Assembly: GCF_003011895.2 (NCBI RefSeq)
Contig: NZ_PXWF02000310.1
Span: forward strand, 40,366 to 104,365
Origin: Massilia glaciei
GTDB lineage: Bacteria > Pseudomonadota > Gammaproteobacteria > Burkholderiales > Burkholderiaceae_D
Length of the DNA stretch: 64,000 nt
Reading direction: 5' to 3'
In this document: positions 52,554-61,415 of the stretch, one piece after another
Layout: the number at the start of each line of letters is the position of its first letter
Position numbering within the stretch: position 1 is the first letter of the stretch
Position numbers and translations under genes: made by a program
The notes under the pieces: generated by a model
What the model was told of the DNA's origin: nothing
What the model saw: only the letters and a program-made list of their open reading frames with translations
Database searches by the model: none

Positions 52554-53900
52554 ATGAACAGCATCCGGGTGCGCCTGCTCAGGTGGCTGATCGGGCCGAT
52601 CTTGCTGATCAACATCGCCGGCGCCGCGCTGGCCTACGTGCTGGCCTGGACCCCGGCCCAGCTGGCCTTCGACCAGGGCCTCGGCGACGCCGCCTCGGCC
52701 CTGCTGGCGCGCCTCAAGCCGGGCCCGGGCCGGCCGCTGCTCGACCTGCCCGAGCAGGCCGAGCAGGTGCTGCGCACCGACGCCACCGACGCCATCTATT
52801 TCGTGGTGCGCGACGGCGGCGGCCGGCTCGTCGCCGGCGACGCCGACTTCCCGGCGCTGGCCGGCGCCGCCGCCGCGCCCGCCTACGACGGCGTGATGCG
52901 CGCCGAGCCGGTGCGCATCGGCACGCTGACGGCGCGGGTCGGGCCGCACACGGTGCAGATCGGGGTCGCCAAGACGCTGCGCAAGCGGCTGCAGGTGCGC
53001 GCGGCGATCGTGCGCGCCCTTTTGCTGCTCGAGGGCATGTTCACGCTGGCCCTGGTCGGCCTGATCTGGCTGTCGGTGACCAACGGCCTCAAGCCGCTGT
53101 GGCGCCTGCGCGCCGACCTCAACGCGCGCGCCGGCGACGAGCTGGCCCCGATCGAGGCCGGCCAGGTGCCCTACGAGCTCGCGCCCGTGGTGACCGCCTT
53201 CAACGGCCTGCTCGGCAAGGTGCGCGCCGGGGCCCGGGCCCAGCAGGACTTCCTGGCCGACGTCGCGCACCAGCTGCGCACCCCGCTGGCCGGGCTCGCG
53301 CTGCAGCTCGAGTGGCTCAGCGCGCGCCACGCGAACGACCCGGAGTCGGTCCACTCGATCCGCCTGATGCTGCTCGCCGGCGAGCGTATGATCCGCCAGA
53401 CCAAGCAGCTGCTCGCGCTCGCGCGCGCCGAACCGGCCCATTTCGAGAAGGCCCGCCTCGGCCAGCTCGACCTGGCCGCGCTGGTGCAGGAGTCGATCCA
53501 GTATTTCGTCGAGGAGGCGGGCAAAAAGGGCATCGACATCGGTTTCGACCTCGAACCGACCATGGTCGCGGGCGAGCGCTTCCTGCTGCGCGACCTGGTC
53601 GACAACCTGGTCGACAACGCGGTGCGCTACACGCCGCCGGGCGGCACCGTCACGGTGCGCGTGCGCGCCGAGGGCGGGGCGGGCCTGCTGCGGGTCGAGG
53701 ATTCGGGGCCGGGGATCGCGCCGCACCGGCGCGTTCTGGTGTTCAACCGCTACGTGCGGCTCGACGAGAAGAGCAGCGGCAGCGGTCTGGGGCTGGCGAT
53801 CGTGCGCGACATCGCGCTCGCGCACGGGGCCGAGATCGCGCTCGGGGACCATGCCGGCGGCGCCGGGCTGGTCGTCACGGTGCGCTTCCCGCGCGCCTGA
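52554..53900 (+). CDS. Sensor histidine kinase (TctE/QseC-like)
   Basis: A 448-residue kinase. Two membrane helices (about 8-32 and 158-182) flank a periplasmic TctE-like sensor domain. HisKA follows, with the phospho-His in DFLADVAHQLRTPLAGL, then HATPase with LVDNLVDNAVRYTPPGG, DSGPGIA and SGSGLGLAIVRDI. It is the partner of the OmpR-type regulator immediately upstream. The ligand is unknown; the TctE N-terminal domain usually senses carboxylates. The gene converges on pilY1, with a terminator between them. Confidence 0.92.
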   Translation: MNSIRVRLLRWLIGPILLINIAGAALAYVLAWTPAQLAFDQGLGDAASALLARLKPGPGRPLLDLPEQAEQVLRTDATDAIYFVVRDGGGRLVAGDADFPALAGAAAAPAYDGVMRAEPVRIGTLTARVGPHTVQIGVAKTLRKRLQVRAAIVRALLLLEGMFTLALVGLIWLSVTNGLKPLWRLRADLNARAGDELAPIEAGQVPYELAPVVTAFNGLLGKVRAGARAQQDFLADVAHQLRTPLAGLALQLEWLSARHANDPESVHSIRLMLLAGERMIRQTKQLLALARAEPAHFEKARLGQLDLAALVQESIQYFVEEAGKKGIDIGFDLEPTMVAGERFLLRDLVDNLVDNAVRYTPPGGTVTVRVRAEGGAGLLRVEDSGPGIAPHRRVLVFNRYVRLDEKSSGSGLGLAIVRDIALAHGAEIALGDHAGGAGLVVTVRFPRA

Positions 53901-53924
53901 GAGGCCGGCCGGCGCCCGCGCGCG

Positions 53925-53952
53925 CAAAAAAACAGGCCGCCTGGCGGCGGCC
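53925..53952 (-). terminator. Intrinsic terminator of the pil operon
   Basis: On the minus strand GGCCGCC-GCCA-GGCGGCC is followed by TGTTTTTTTG. It lies about 65 bases after the pilY1 stop and closes the pilE-to-pilY1 operon. Confidence 0.8.
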
Positions 53953-54015
53953 CGAAGCAAAAAGGGGCGGGGTCAAAGCGGGGCGCCGGCCTGATCGCCG
54001 GGCCCCGCCGGGCTT

Positions 54016-57000
54016 TCAGTCGCCCGAGGTGTAGATGTAGGTGCGCTTGCGCTTGCGCGAGATCGTCGTGCTTTTGAGCTGGGACTCGATCGGGCCGGTG
54101 ACGCTTTCGCCCGTTTTCTTGACCGCGCCTATGATCACCGAGACGTACTTGCCGCCGACCTTGACGCTCGAGGCGAGCACCGGCGAGGGCGGCAGGCCGC
54201 CGCCGGCGAAGATCGACGAGCGGGTCCCGCCGCAGATGCCGTCGACGCCGATCGCGCCCGAGCCGTTGAGCAGGTTGACCCAGTAGCCGCGCGCCTCGCC
54301 CAGCGAGGTGGCGCAGGTGCCGACCGCGTCGGGCAGCGGACGGTTGGTGCTGAAGGTGGCCATGCCGCCGCTGATCAGGGCCGTGGTGACGGTCTGCTCG
54401 CCCGCCTGCAGGTCCATGAACCAGCCCTTCAGGCCCGAGCCCGGAATCGCCTTCGGCGCCGCGCAGCCGAGGTCGGTGGTGGCGTCGCGCATCGCGTCGA
54501 GGCTCTGCGTGGGGGTCGAGGCCGGCAGGGTCAGGTCGTCCGCGTACACATAGAAGCGGTTGGTCACGCCCGCGTAGGGGTAGTGCTTGGCCAGCGGATG
54601 CTCGCGGTCGCCGCTGCCGATGGCCACGTAGACGCTCGTCTTGGAGGTGAACAGCGCCGGCGCGAACAGGAATTTGCGTCCGGCCCCGGCCGTGGTCGAG
54701 GCCACCTTGCGCGACGGCAGCACGGTGATGCCGGCGAGGATAGGCAGCGCCACGCGGGTGGTCGGGCCGTCGATGAAGTCGACCCGGTAGATCCCGCCGC
54801 CGGTGGTCGCGGCGTACGCGTAGTCGGCCTTGCCGTCGTTGTCGATGTCCGACAGGCTGATGTCGCCGGCCACCGAGCGGTCGGTCGGGGCCGTGGCGAG
54901 GAGCGTGCCGTCCTGGGCGTCGAACAGGTAGATCGCGTTGCCGGTGGTCGAGCCGCAGGCGGGCGTCTTGCTGTCCTCGTCCTCGCACTCGTCGTAGCCG
55001 CCGCCGATGACCAGCACCGGCCTGGTGGTCGAATAGCCCTTGATGAAGGCCACCACCGGGGTCGACCAGGTCTGGCCGATGCCTTTCAGTTTGGCGTCGG
55101 TGCAGTCGGCGTCGCCGGCGTCGCGGCAGCCGGCCTTCCACATGAATTTCGGCGTGGTCCTGCTTTTCACGTCGATCGCGTAGAGCATGCGTCCGCCGCG
55201 GCGCATGGTCGGGTAGATCCAGATGTTGCTGTTGTTCTCATCCTGGTACACCCCGGTCGAGCCGTCAAAGAAGTAATCCTTGGGACTGGTGCCGCCGGTG
55301 TCGTTGTTGGCGTACCTGACCAGGTCGGTGTTGGTCTTGAGCCGCTCGAGTTTGCCGGCATGCTCGCTGGCCACGAAGGACCATTGCTCGACGCCGGAAT
55401 CGGCGTCGACGGCGCGGAAGGCGCCGTCGTTGGCGCCGTAGTACACGGTGACCTGGTCGACGGCGGTGCCGCTGTAGTTGATCGGCAGCGGCCGCGAGTG
55501 GATCACGTCTCCGTGGATCGACGGCCGCGTCGTGGTCGCGGAGGCCTCGGCCGCCTTTTCCTTCATCATGTCCGCGCCCTTGGTGAAATCGACCAGCGCG
55601 GTGTCCCCAAGGCCGATCGTGGCGGCCGTGAACGGGACGAAATCGGCGCTTCCGTTCTGGGTCAGCATGTTCCGGTTGAGGTTGTTCATGGTGGCGTTGT
55701 TGGCCTTGATGTTGCCTTGGCGCAGCACCTGGGCGGCGCCGCCCTTTTCAACCTGCGGGCCGTCCGGCGCGTCCGAGTACGGCAGGTAATTGGCGCTGTC
55801 GCAGCTGCCGACCGGGTCCGGCTTCATGGTGATGCCGTCCCAGTAGCCCTTGCCGTCCTTGGCGCTGTCGGTGGTCCAATAGCTGTGGGCGCACGGGGTC
55901 ACGAAGCCGGTCAGGCTGTTGACCGCGGCCAGGCCGTTCATGTCGCCGAGGTCGATCGAGCCACCCGCGCCCTTGATCAGCTGGTAGCGCTTGAGGTTGC
56001 CGAACCAGCGCGGCTTGGCTTCGGGGTCGGGACGGAACATGCCGATGAACACCTGGTTCGCGTTCTGCGAGCGGTTGGTCGCCGACACCGGCAGGCTGGT
56101 CGAGGCGAAGCTGCTGTTGATGGCCTGGATCTCGGAGAACACGCTGGTGAGCGCGTCGACGATCGCGTTCTGGTCCTTGGCGGCGAAGTACTTGCCGCCG
56201 CCGTGCTTGGCCATGCTCAGCAGCAGCGCGGTGTGATCGGCGCTCGGCTTCTTGTTGTACACGTCGATGGTGTAGGTGGTCACGAGCGGACGGAAGTCGC
56301 CCAGCGCCGCGCCCTTCATGCGCACGCCCTTCTGGTACAGCATCTTGGCCCACTCGTCGGCGTAGCGGCCCGGGACGGTGTCGGCGATGGTGCCGTCGCC
56401 GATGGTCGCGGTGGTCACGATGTCGGTGCTGACCACGTTGTACTGGTTGGTGTTGATGGCGCAGAATTTGCCGCTCGTCGAGGTCGGCGCGTTGTTGTAG
56501 GTGCAGCTGACATTGGCGATGCCGACGCACTGGCTGGCGTAGTCGTCCGTGCTGGCCGGCCCGCTCGCGTAGCAGCCGGTCGTCGTGCCGAGCACCTTGC
56601 TCGAGGTGTAGGCCGGCACCGAGGCGCTGCTGGTGCTCGTCGGCACCGCGCTTTGGGTGATCGTGTATTGGTTCTTGGGGGTGGCGGTGCGGGTGACCAG
56701 CACCTTGAACTTCTGGCCGCCGCAGCTGGCGCCGAGCGCGCCGTCGTAGGTGCACGTGTTGTTGGCCGGGCAGGTCGCGTCGAGCCCGCCCTTATCCGTG
56801 GTCGTGAGCTTGTTCCAGAAGAGGTTCGAGGTGCCGACGCCCTTGTAGCAGGCGCTCGCGAAAGCGTTCGCGGTGGTCGGCGTGGTGCTGCCGACGGCCG
56901 CGCCAACGCTGTAGGTGCACGAGTAGCTCGTCACCACGGTCTCGCCGCCGCTGGTGGTGCTGGTGCTGGCCGGGCACGCGAGGGTGCCGCGGTCGCCCGA

Positions 57001-58062
57001 GGGCACGTCCGCCGCGCTCGCGTAGAAGCCCGTGCTCGGGGCGGTGGTGGCGACGGCCGCGCCGACCACCGGTGCGGCGCCGCCGGCCGGGTGGTTGGTC
57101 GTCTGCACCACGGTGTAGCTGCTGGTGCCGGCGGCGCAGGTCTGGCCGGCGGCCGGGGCCGCCGCGCCGATGCTGCAGCCCTCGGAGGCGAGGGCGCACC
57201 GGGCGGCGTAGGACGCAATGCCGGCCTCGGCCGCGGCGCTGCTCGCGTAGCAGGCGGCCGTGGTGCCGAGCGTCCTGACCACCGGACTGGCCGTGCTGCT
57301 GATGGTCGAGGGCATCAGCAGCGGCGTCACGGCTGTGCCGTTGAGGTCGTTCAACGCGGCCAGATTGGGCGCCCCGTCCGGGGTCGGGCCGTTGGGGTCG
57401 GGGTTGCCGATGAAGATGATGAAGTTCTTGCCGCAGGTCTCGCCGGGATCGAGCGGCGACTTGAAGGTCCCGTAGGCCGAGGTGTAGCCGAACTCGTCGG
57501 CCCGGTCGGCGTCGGTCGCGCCCGGGGCGAACGCGCTGTCGCCGGCGAAGTAGTTGTGCGCGTCGTACATCAGGTTGCCGTAGCCCAGGCCCGAGGCGGC
57601 CTTCTCCCCGGGGCCGTTGATGGCGCCGTAGGCGGTCAGCATCTGGCCCTTGAGGTAGTTGTAGTTGCTGGTGCCGTCGGCGCGCAGCTCGGTCGGGCCC
57701 ATCGGCAGCACGGCCGAGCGGATGAAGCCGCCGTTGTCGGATTTGGTGCCGTTGGTGACGAACTCCATCACCCCGACCCGCACGTCGGCGCCGAGCAGGG
57801 GCACCGACTGGATGATCGCCATCACCTCGGCCTCGCCCTGCTTCATGGGGGTGTTGCTGGGGGCGCCGCTGGTGAAGGCCTGGTCGTTGCGCGACCAGTT
57901 GGAGGTGTTGTCGAGCACGATCAGGATGCGCGGCTTGGCCGCGTTGCCCGCCGACTTGCCCGTGAAGATGTCGATGTCCTCGGCGATCGCGAGCGGCGCC
58001 GCGGCGAGCATGCTGGCACCGAGCGCGAGCGCCGCCAGTGTCGGTCCGTTGTAAATTTTCAT
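54016..58062 (-). CDS. pilY1: Type IV pilus tip adhesin / biogenesis protein PilY1
   Basis: A 1348-residue exported protein. The signal peptide is 1-28 (ending APLAIAED). A von Willebrand A-like domain begins RILIVLDNTSNWSR, with a MIDAS-type DxTxxW/S arrangement. Residues about 250-560 are a Thr/Ser/Ala-rich insert with repeated Cys-containing modules (TTAACYASSAAAEAG, TTTGCYASGPASTDD, SACYKGVGTSN). The C-terminal PilY1 beta-propeller follows (about 780-1330) with a calcium loop DIDNDGKADYAY. ATG 58062 has GAGGGTGCC upstream; 58077 is possible. It is encoded at the end of the minor-pilin operon, as in other type IV pilus systems, and acts in surface sensing, adhesion and pilus priming. Confidence 0.92.
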   Translation of the reverse strand: MKIYNGPTLAALALGASMLAAAPLAIAEDIDIFTGKSAGNAAKPRILIVLDNTSNWSRNDQAFTSGAPSNTPMKQGEAEVMAIIQSVPLLGADVRVGVMEFVTNGTKSDNGGFIRSAVLPMGPTELRADGTSNYNYLKGQMLTAYGAINGPGEKAASGLGYGNLMYDAHNYFAGDSAFAPGATDADRADEFGYTSAYGTFKSPLDPGETCGKNFIIFIGNPDPNGPTPDGAPNLAALNDLNGTAVTPLLMPSTISSTASPVVRTLGTTAACYASSAAAEAGIASYAARCALASEGCSIGAAAPAAGQTCAAGTSSYTVVQTTNHPAGGAAPVVGAAVATTAPSTGFYASAADVPSGDRGTLACPASTSTTSGGETVVTSYSCTYSVGAAVGSTTPTTANAFASACYKGVGTSNLFWNKLTTTDKGGLDATCPANNTCTYDGALGASCGGQKFKVLVTRTATPKNQYTITQSAVPTSTSSASVPAYTSSKVLGTTTGCYASGPASTDDYASQCVGIANVSCTYNNAPTSTSGKFCAINTNQYNVVSTDIVTTATIGDGTIADTVPGRYADEWAKMLYQKGVRMKGAALGDFRPLVTTYTIDVYNKKPSADHTALLLSMAKHGGGKYFAAKDQNAIVDALTSVFSEIQAINSSFASTSLPVSATNRSQNANQVFIGMFRPDPEAKPRWFGNLKRYQLIKGAGGSIDLGDMNGLAAVNSLTGFVTPCAHSYWTTDSAKDGKGYWDGITMKPDPVGSCDSANYLPYSDAPDGPQVEKGGAAQVLRQGNIKANNATMNNLNRNMLTQNGSADFVPFTAATIGLGDTALVDFTKGADMMKEKAAEASATTTRPSIHGDVIHSRPLPINYSGTAVDQVTVYYGANDGAFRAVDADSGVEQWSFVASEHAGKLERLKTNTDLVRYANNDTGGTSPKDYFFDGSTGVYQDENNSNIWIYPTMRRGGRMLYAIDVKSRTTPKFMWKAGCRDAGDADCTDAKLKGIGQTWSTPVVAFIKGYSTTRPVLVIGGGYDECEDEDSKTPACGSTTGNAIYLFDAQDGTLLATAPTDRSVAGDISLSDIDNDGKADYAYAATTGGGIYRVDFIDGPTTRVALPILAGITVLPSRKVASTTAGAGRKFLFAPALFTSKTSVYVAIGSGDREHPLAKHYPYAGVTNRFYVYADDLTLPASTPTQSLDAMRDATTDLGCAAPKAIPGSGLKGWFMDLQAGEQTVTTALISGGMATFSTNRPLPDAVGTCATSLGEARGYWVNLLNGSGAIGVDGICGGTRSSIFAGGGLPPSPVLASSVKVGGKYVSVIIGAVKKTGESVTGPIESQLKSTTISRKRKRTYIYTSGD

Positions 58063-58073
58063 GGCACCCTCTT

Positions 58074-58652
58074 TCATGGACAGAAGTTTTCTACTACGTT
58101 GTTGTCGACGCGGACCGCGACCCCCTGGGTCACGCTGACCTGCGCCTCGGTCAGCACATCGGTGGCCACGGCGGTGATGTCCCACGTGGTGTCCGAGCAA
58201 TCCGAGTTGCCCGTGTTCGAGCCCTGGATGCCGGTCATCAGGTTGCCGTTGCTGCATTTGTCGTCGTCCGCGACCCCGAGCGTGAGGTCGTTGTTCTTGA
58301 TCGCCTGGACCTTGGCGCACACCGGTGTCGGCGCCAGCACCACGTTGACGTCGGCCGTGCCGTCGCCGTTGCTGTCGACGCAGCGCTGGTTGGCCGGGCC
58401 GCAGGTGGCCGCGAGCGCCGCCGCCGGGTCGTCGGTGAAATTGGGCGAGCTGATGACCTCCTCGAGCGTCTCGCGCGCGGCCGCGATGGCCTCGTCGCGC
58501 TGCTGCATGTTGGCCACCACCTGCAGGTTCGATTTGCCCAGGTTGAAGCTGGTCAGGGCCAGCATGGTCAACAGCACGAGCATGATCAGGGCGGTGATCA
58601 ATGTGATGCCGCGCTGGCGTTGCGGGCGCGGCGGGCGCGGGTGGCCGTTCAT
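58074..58652 (-). CDS. pilX: Minor pilin PilX
   Basis: A 192-residue prepilin-like protein. The leader RPQRQRG is followed by ITLITALIMLVLLTMLALTSFNLGKSN, so cleavage would be after the Gly. The fifth residue after cleavage is Thr and not Glu, which fits PilX/GspK-type tip minor pilins. The C-terminal part has six or more cysteines (CGPANQRC, VCAKVQ, KCSNG, DCSDTTW) that could form disulfides. It overlaps pilW by four bases and is followed by pilY1 after 11 bases. Confidence 0.88.
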   Translation of the reverse strand: MNGHPRPPRPQRQRGITLITALIMLVLLTMLALTSFNLGKSNLQVVANMQQRDEAIAAARETLEEVISSPNFTDDPAAALAATCGPANQRCVDSNGDGTADVNVVLAPTPVCAKVQAIKNNDLTLGVADDDKCSNGNLMTGIQGSNTGNSDCSDTTWDITAVATDVLTEAQVSVTQGVAVRVDNNVVENFCP

Positions 58653-59692
58653 GGCATCCTCCTTCCGACCGGGTTGGCCATGCTGGCGACGGCCTGGAAC
58701 ACGTGCCGCTTGTAGCCGTCGGCCTTGGTGACGACGATGTCGTTGCCGTTGACGTCGGCGCCCAGCGTGTAGGTCTTGCCCGCCTTGTAGCCCGGGCTGG
58801 CCTGGAGGTTGCGCGCCAGCAGGCTGATCTTGACCGAGACCACGTCGCGCCAGCCCTGCGCCGTCGCCGGGCTGGCGCTGTAGCTGTCGGCCACGCCGTC
58901 GGCGGGGAGCGCGTTGTCGATGCCGTATTGCAGCTGCAGGTTCTCGATGCCCTCGACCAGAGGCACCACGTTGAACTCGAGCGCCCCGCCGTCGGTCGCC
59001 TCGAGCTCGGCGCGCTTGAGGGTCGGGATGCCGTCGCTGCCGACGCCGTTGTTGGCCACGTAATAGATGTGGACCAGGTAGCGCCGCACCACCGCCGTCG
59101 TCAGGCAATCCTTCCTGGTGCGCGTCATGGCCGTCTTGGCGATCGCGAGCGCGTAGTGGTCGCCGGCGTCGCCGCTGTCGAGTTCGAGCTTGTTGTTGCA
59201 CAGCGAGGCCTGGAAGAACGGGCCGGGGTCGTCGACGCCGCCGCAGTTGGCCGCGCCGAGCACGCAGGTGCGCGCGTGGCGCACCACGATCGCGTCGGTG
59301 CCGGGCATGGCGTCGGTGATGCAGCCAAGCGAGGCCGAGCCGACGCTGTCGACGCCCTGCACGTGCAGCGGCAGGGCGGCCACGAGCGCCGCCTCGGTGA
59401 CGGCGCATGGGTCGGGCAGCGCCAACGGCGTGGCCAGCGCGGCGGGCGAGTATTCGCCCAGGAAGCCGGCGTTGCGCAGGTCGTTGGTCAGGGTCGACAT
59501 GGCGTAGCGGCCGTTCTCGATCTGGCGGTTGACCTTTTCGATCTCGGCCTGGGCGGCGCTGTTGTTGACGAACAGGGTCGTCATGCCGGCCATGATGATC
59601 AGCCCGATCGCGATCGCGACCATCAGTTCGACGAGCGAGAAGCCGCCGGCGCGCGCCGGCGCCCGTTTGGAGGGGGGGATGGGGGTGTGCAT
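58649..59692 (-). CDS. pilW: Minor pilin PilW
   Basis: A 347-residue prepilin. PARAGGFSLVELMVAIAIGLIIMAG holds the cleavage site (G/F) and Glu5. The large globular part contains pairs of cysteines (VLGAANCGG, ASLCNNK, DPCAVTEAA). It is the standard large minor pilin next to pilV and pilX. ATG 59692 with AGGACC ahead is chosen; ATG 59713, overlapping the pilV end, is possible. It probably works with the other minor pilins to prime the pilus and to place PilY1 at the tip. Confidence 0.88.
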   Translation of the reverse strand: MHTPIPPSKRAPARAGGFSLVELMVAIAIGLIIMAGMTTLFVNNSAAQAEIEKVNRQIENGRYAMSTLTNDLRNAGFLGEYSPAALATPLALPDPCAVTEAALVAALPLHVQGVDSVGSASLGCITDAMPGTDAIVVRHARTCVLGAANCGGVDDPGPFFQASLCNNKLELDSGDAGDHYALAIAKTAMTRTRKDCLTTAVVRRYLVHIYYVANNGVGSDGIPTLKRAELEATDGGALEFNVVPLVEGIENLQLQYGIDNALPADGVADSYSASPATAQGWRDVVSVKISLLARNLQASPGYKAGKTYTLGADVNGNDIVVTKADGYKRHVFQAVASMANPVGRRMP

Positions 59693-59703
59693 GGTGGTCC
59701 TGT

Positions 59704-60279
59704 TCAAAAACATTCGGGCGTGCCGGCCACCACGCGCGCGGTGATCACGCGCCGCATCGTGTCCTCGCCGTACTGGCCCTTGCCGCAGACCGGCGATGGC
59801 GGGATGGTCGCGTGCAGGCCCTGCCACGCCACGCTGACGAGGTAGATGCCGCGCACGCACGACACGCCAGGGTTCGACACGCGCGCCTGGATCTGGGTGA
59901 CGCAGCCGCGCGCGCCCGTCATGGCGCCGAGATTGCTCGCGTCGGTCCCCTTCTCGCTGCCGCCGAGCAAGGCCAGGCTCCATTCGCACCGGTCGCGCGC
60001 GCCGCCCGCGGCCACCCCGGCGCAGGAGGTGACGGTGTCGCCGGCGCCGTAGGTCGCGCCCACGTACGAGCCGGCGTTGACGTAGTTGCCGTTCATGCGC
60101 GCCTGCATGTCGGCCAGCAGGATCACGGCCTGGGCGCGCTGGTACGATTCGAGCGAGCCGATCTGCACTTTGGACTGGAAGGCGGCCAGGCCGAGCAGGC
60201 CGAAGGCGAGGATGACCATGGTCACCAGCACTTCGATCAGGGTGGTGCCGTCGTGGCGGCGGGGGCGGTGGTTGGCCAT
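59704..60279 (-). CDS. pilV: Minor pilin PilV
   Basis: A 191-residue prepilin. RRHDGTTLIEVLVTMVILAFGLLGLAAFQ gives the cleavage site (G/T) and Glu5, and the 'LLGLAAFQ' continuation is typical of PilV. The remainder has scattered cysteines, including one near the C-terminus (TPECF). It starts four bases downstream of fimT and ends just before pilW. Confidence 0.9.
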   Translation of the reverse strand: MANHRPRRHDGTTLIEVLVTMVILAFGLLGLAAFQSKVQIGSLESYQRAQAVILLADMQARMNGNYVNAGSYVGATYGAGDTVTSCAGVAAGGARDRCEWSLALLGGSEKGTDASNLGAMTGARGCVTQIQARVSNPGVSCVRGIYLVSVAWQGLHATIPPSPVCGKGQYGEDTMRRVITARVVAGTPECF

Positions 60280-60283
60280 GGTG

Positions 60284-60772
60284 TCAGCAAGCTAGTTTGG
60301 TGATGAGCGGGCGCCCGCTCAGGTCGGCCGTGACGCAGCGCAGGTTGTCGCTGCCGTCGACGACGATGTTGAAGACCGGCGCGTCCGAGCCGCTGATGCG
60401 GCCGTTGGCCAGATAGGTCACGGTGGCCGGCGCGACGATCGTGGTGGTCTTGAGCGGCTCGTGCTCCTCGAGGACCACGCCGGCCTGGGTCGGGTTCATG
60501 ATGCGCCAGCCACTGGCCCACTGGTTGGCATCGATCGGCGCGAGCGTGACCGGGGTGTTGCGCTTGATCGCCTCGCCGCGGGTGCGCACCAGCGCCGTGT
60601 AGATGTCGCTGCTGACGGTCTTGAGGCGCTGGTTGGCGACCATTTCGCGGAACGAGGGCAGCGCCACCGCGCTCAGCACGCCCAACACCGTCAGCGCGAC
60701 GAGGAGCTCGATCAGGGTGAAGCCGGCGGCGCGGCGCGCGGCCGGCGGCTGGCCTACCGGCTGGCCTACCAT
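60284..60772 (-). CDS. fimT: Minor pilin FimT/FimU (GspH-like)
   Basis: A 162-residue prepilin. RRAAGFTLIELLVALTVLGVLSAVALPSF gives the site (G/F) and Glu5, followed by the GspH/FimT domain (SSDIYTALVRTRGEAIKRNTPVTL, ending LAC with a Cys). FimT/FimU proteins are pseudopilins that take part in pilus initiation and, in some species, bind DNA for uptake. The start overlaps the pilE stop by seven bases. Confidence 0.88.
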   Translation of the reverse strand: MVGQPVGQPPAARRAAGFTLIELLVALTVLGVLSAVALPSFREMVANQRLKTVSSDIYTALVRTRGEAIKRNTPVTLAPIDANQWASGWRIMNPTQAGVVLEEHEPLKTTTIVAPATVTYLANGRISGSDAPVFNIVVDGSDNLRCVTADLSGRPLITKLAC

Positions 60773-61203
60773 TTGTCGCTCGGTGTCTTGGCGCCCGTGC
60801 TACTGAGGGTGAGGCCGCCGTCGCTGGCCTGCCTGCTGCCGGTCACGGGCGTGGCCGTGATCAGGAACGACGGCGGCAGGGTGGCGTTGAAGGCCGCGAT
60901 GGTCACCGCGTACTTGCCCGAGACGGCCATCGGCGGCGTCAGGGCCAGTTCCGTGGTGCTGGTCGCGTAGCGCCGGCTGTCGTTGATGTAGGTGGCCTGG
61001 GCCTGGCCCAGTTCGAGCATGTAGGCCTGGGCGGCGGCGCGGTTGCTCTTGATCATGTGCGCCGTGTACGAGGGATACGCGATGGCCGCGAGGATGCCGA
61101 TGATGGCCACGGTGATCATCAATTCGATCAGCGTGAAGCCGTTGTGGCGCGGCCGCGGAAAAAAGGGGGGGCGGGGGGGGCGCAAAATGCGGGTTTGGCT
61201 CAT
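60766..61203 (-). CDS. pilE: Type IV pilin PilE-like minor pilin
   Basis: A 145-residue prepilin with a 22-residue Pro/Arg-rich leader (MSQTRILRPPRPPFFPRPRH), longer than usual. GFTLIELMITVAIIGILAAIAYPSY follows, and then the short PilE/ComP-like globular domain with YINDSRRYATSTTELAL. It has no C-terminal disulfide pair, so it is more likely a minor pilin than the major subunit. It is the first gene of the operon here. The 212-bp gap to the divergent prfC must contain both promoters; I cannot assign them confidently. Confidence 0.88.
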   Translation of the reverse strand: MSQTRILRPPRPPFFPRPRHNGFTLIELMITVAIIGILAAIAYPSYTAHMIKSNRAAAQAYMLELGQAQATYINDSRRYATSTTELALTPPMAVSGKYAVTIAAFNATLPPSFLITATPVTGSRQASDGGLTLSSTGAKTPSDKW

Positions 61204-61415
61204 GGTCGGCTTTCGCGGGGACGGCGTGGGAATTTCAATATGTTTCCCAGTATAAACATACTAGCTTGCATTTGCCTGAATCTTTGCTGACAAAATGCTG
61301 ACAATGCAACATTTATCCGCCCGGCGCGGGGCGCCGGCCGATCGGCGCTCTGGGGGAATGGCCCCGCTTCTGCTAAAATCACCGGTTTTCCGCAAGGGCC
61401 CTCCCGGGCTCCACT

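Noticed and set aside
54583..58731. A 1382-codon open frame antisense to pilY1 and pilX
   Set aside because: Same composition artefact; the predicted protein is Val/Gly/Ala/Arg-rich without motifs, while PilY1 is well supported.
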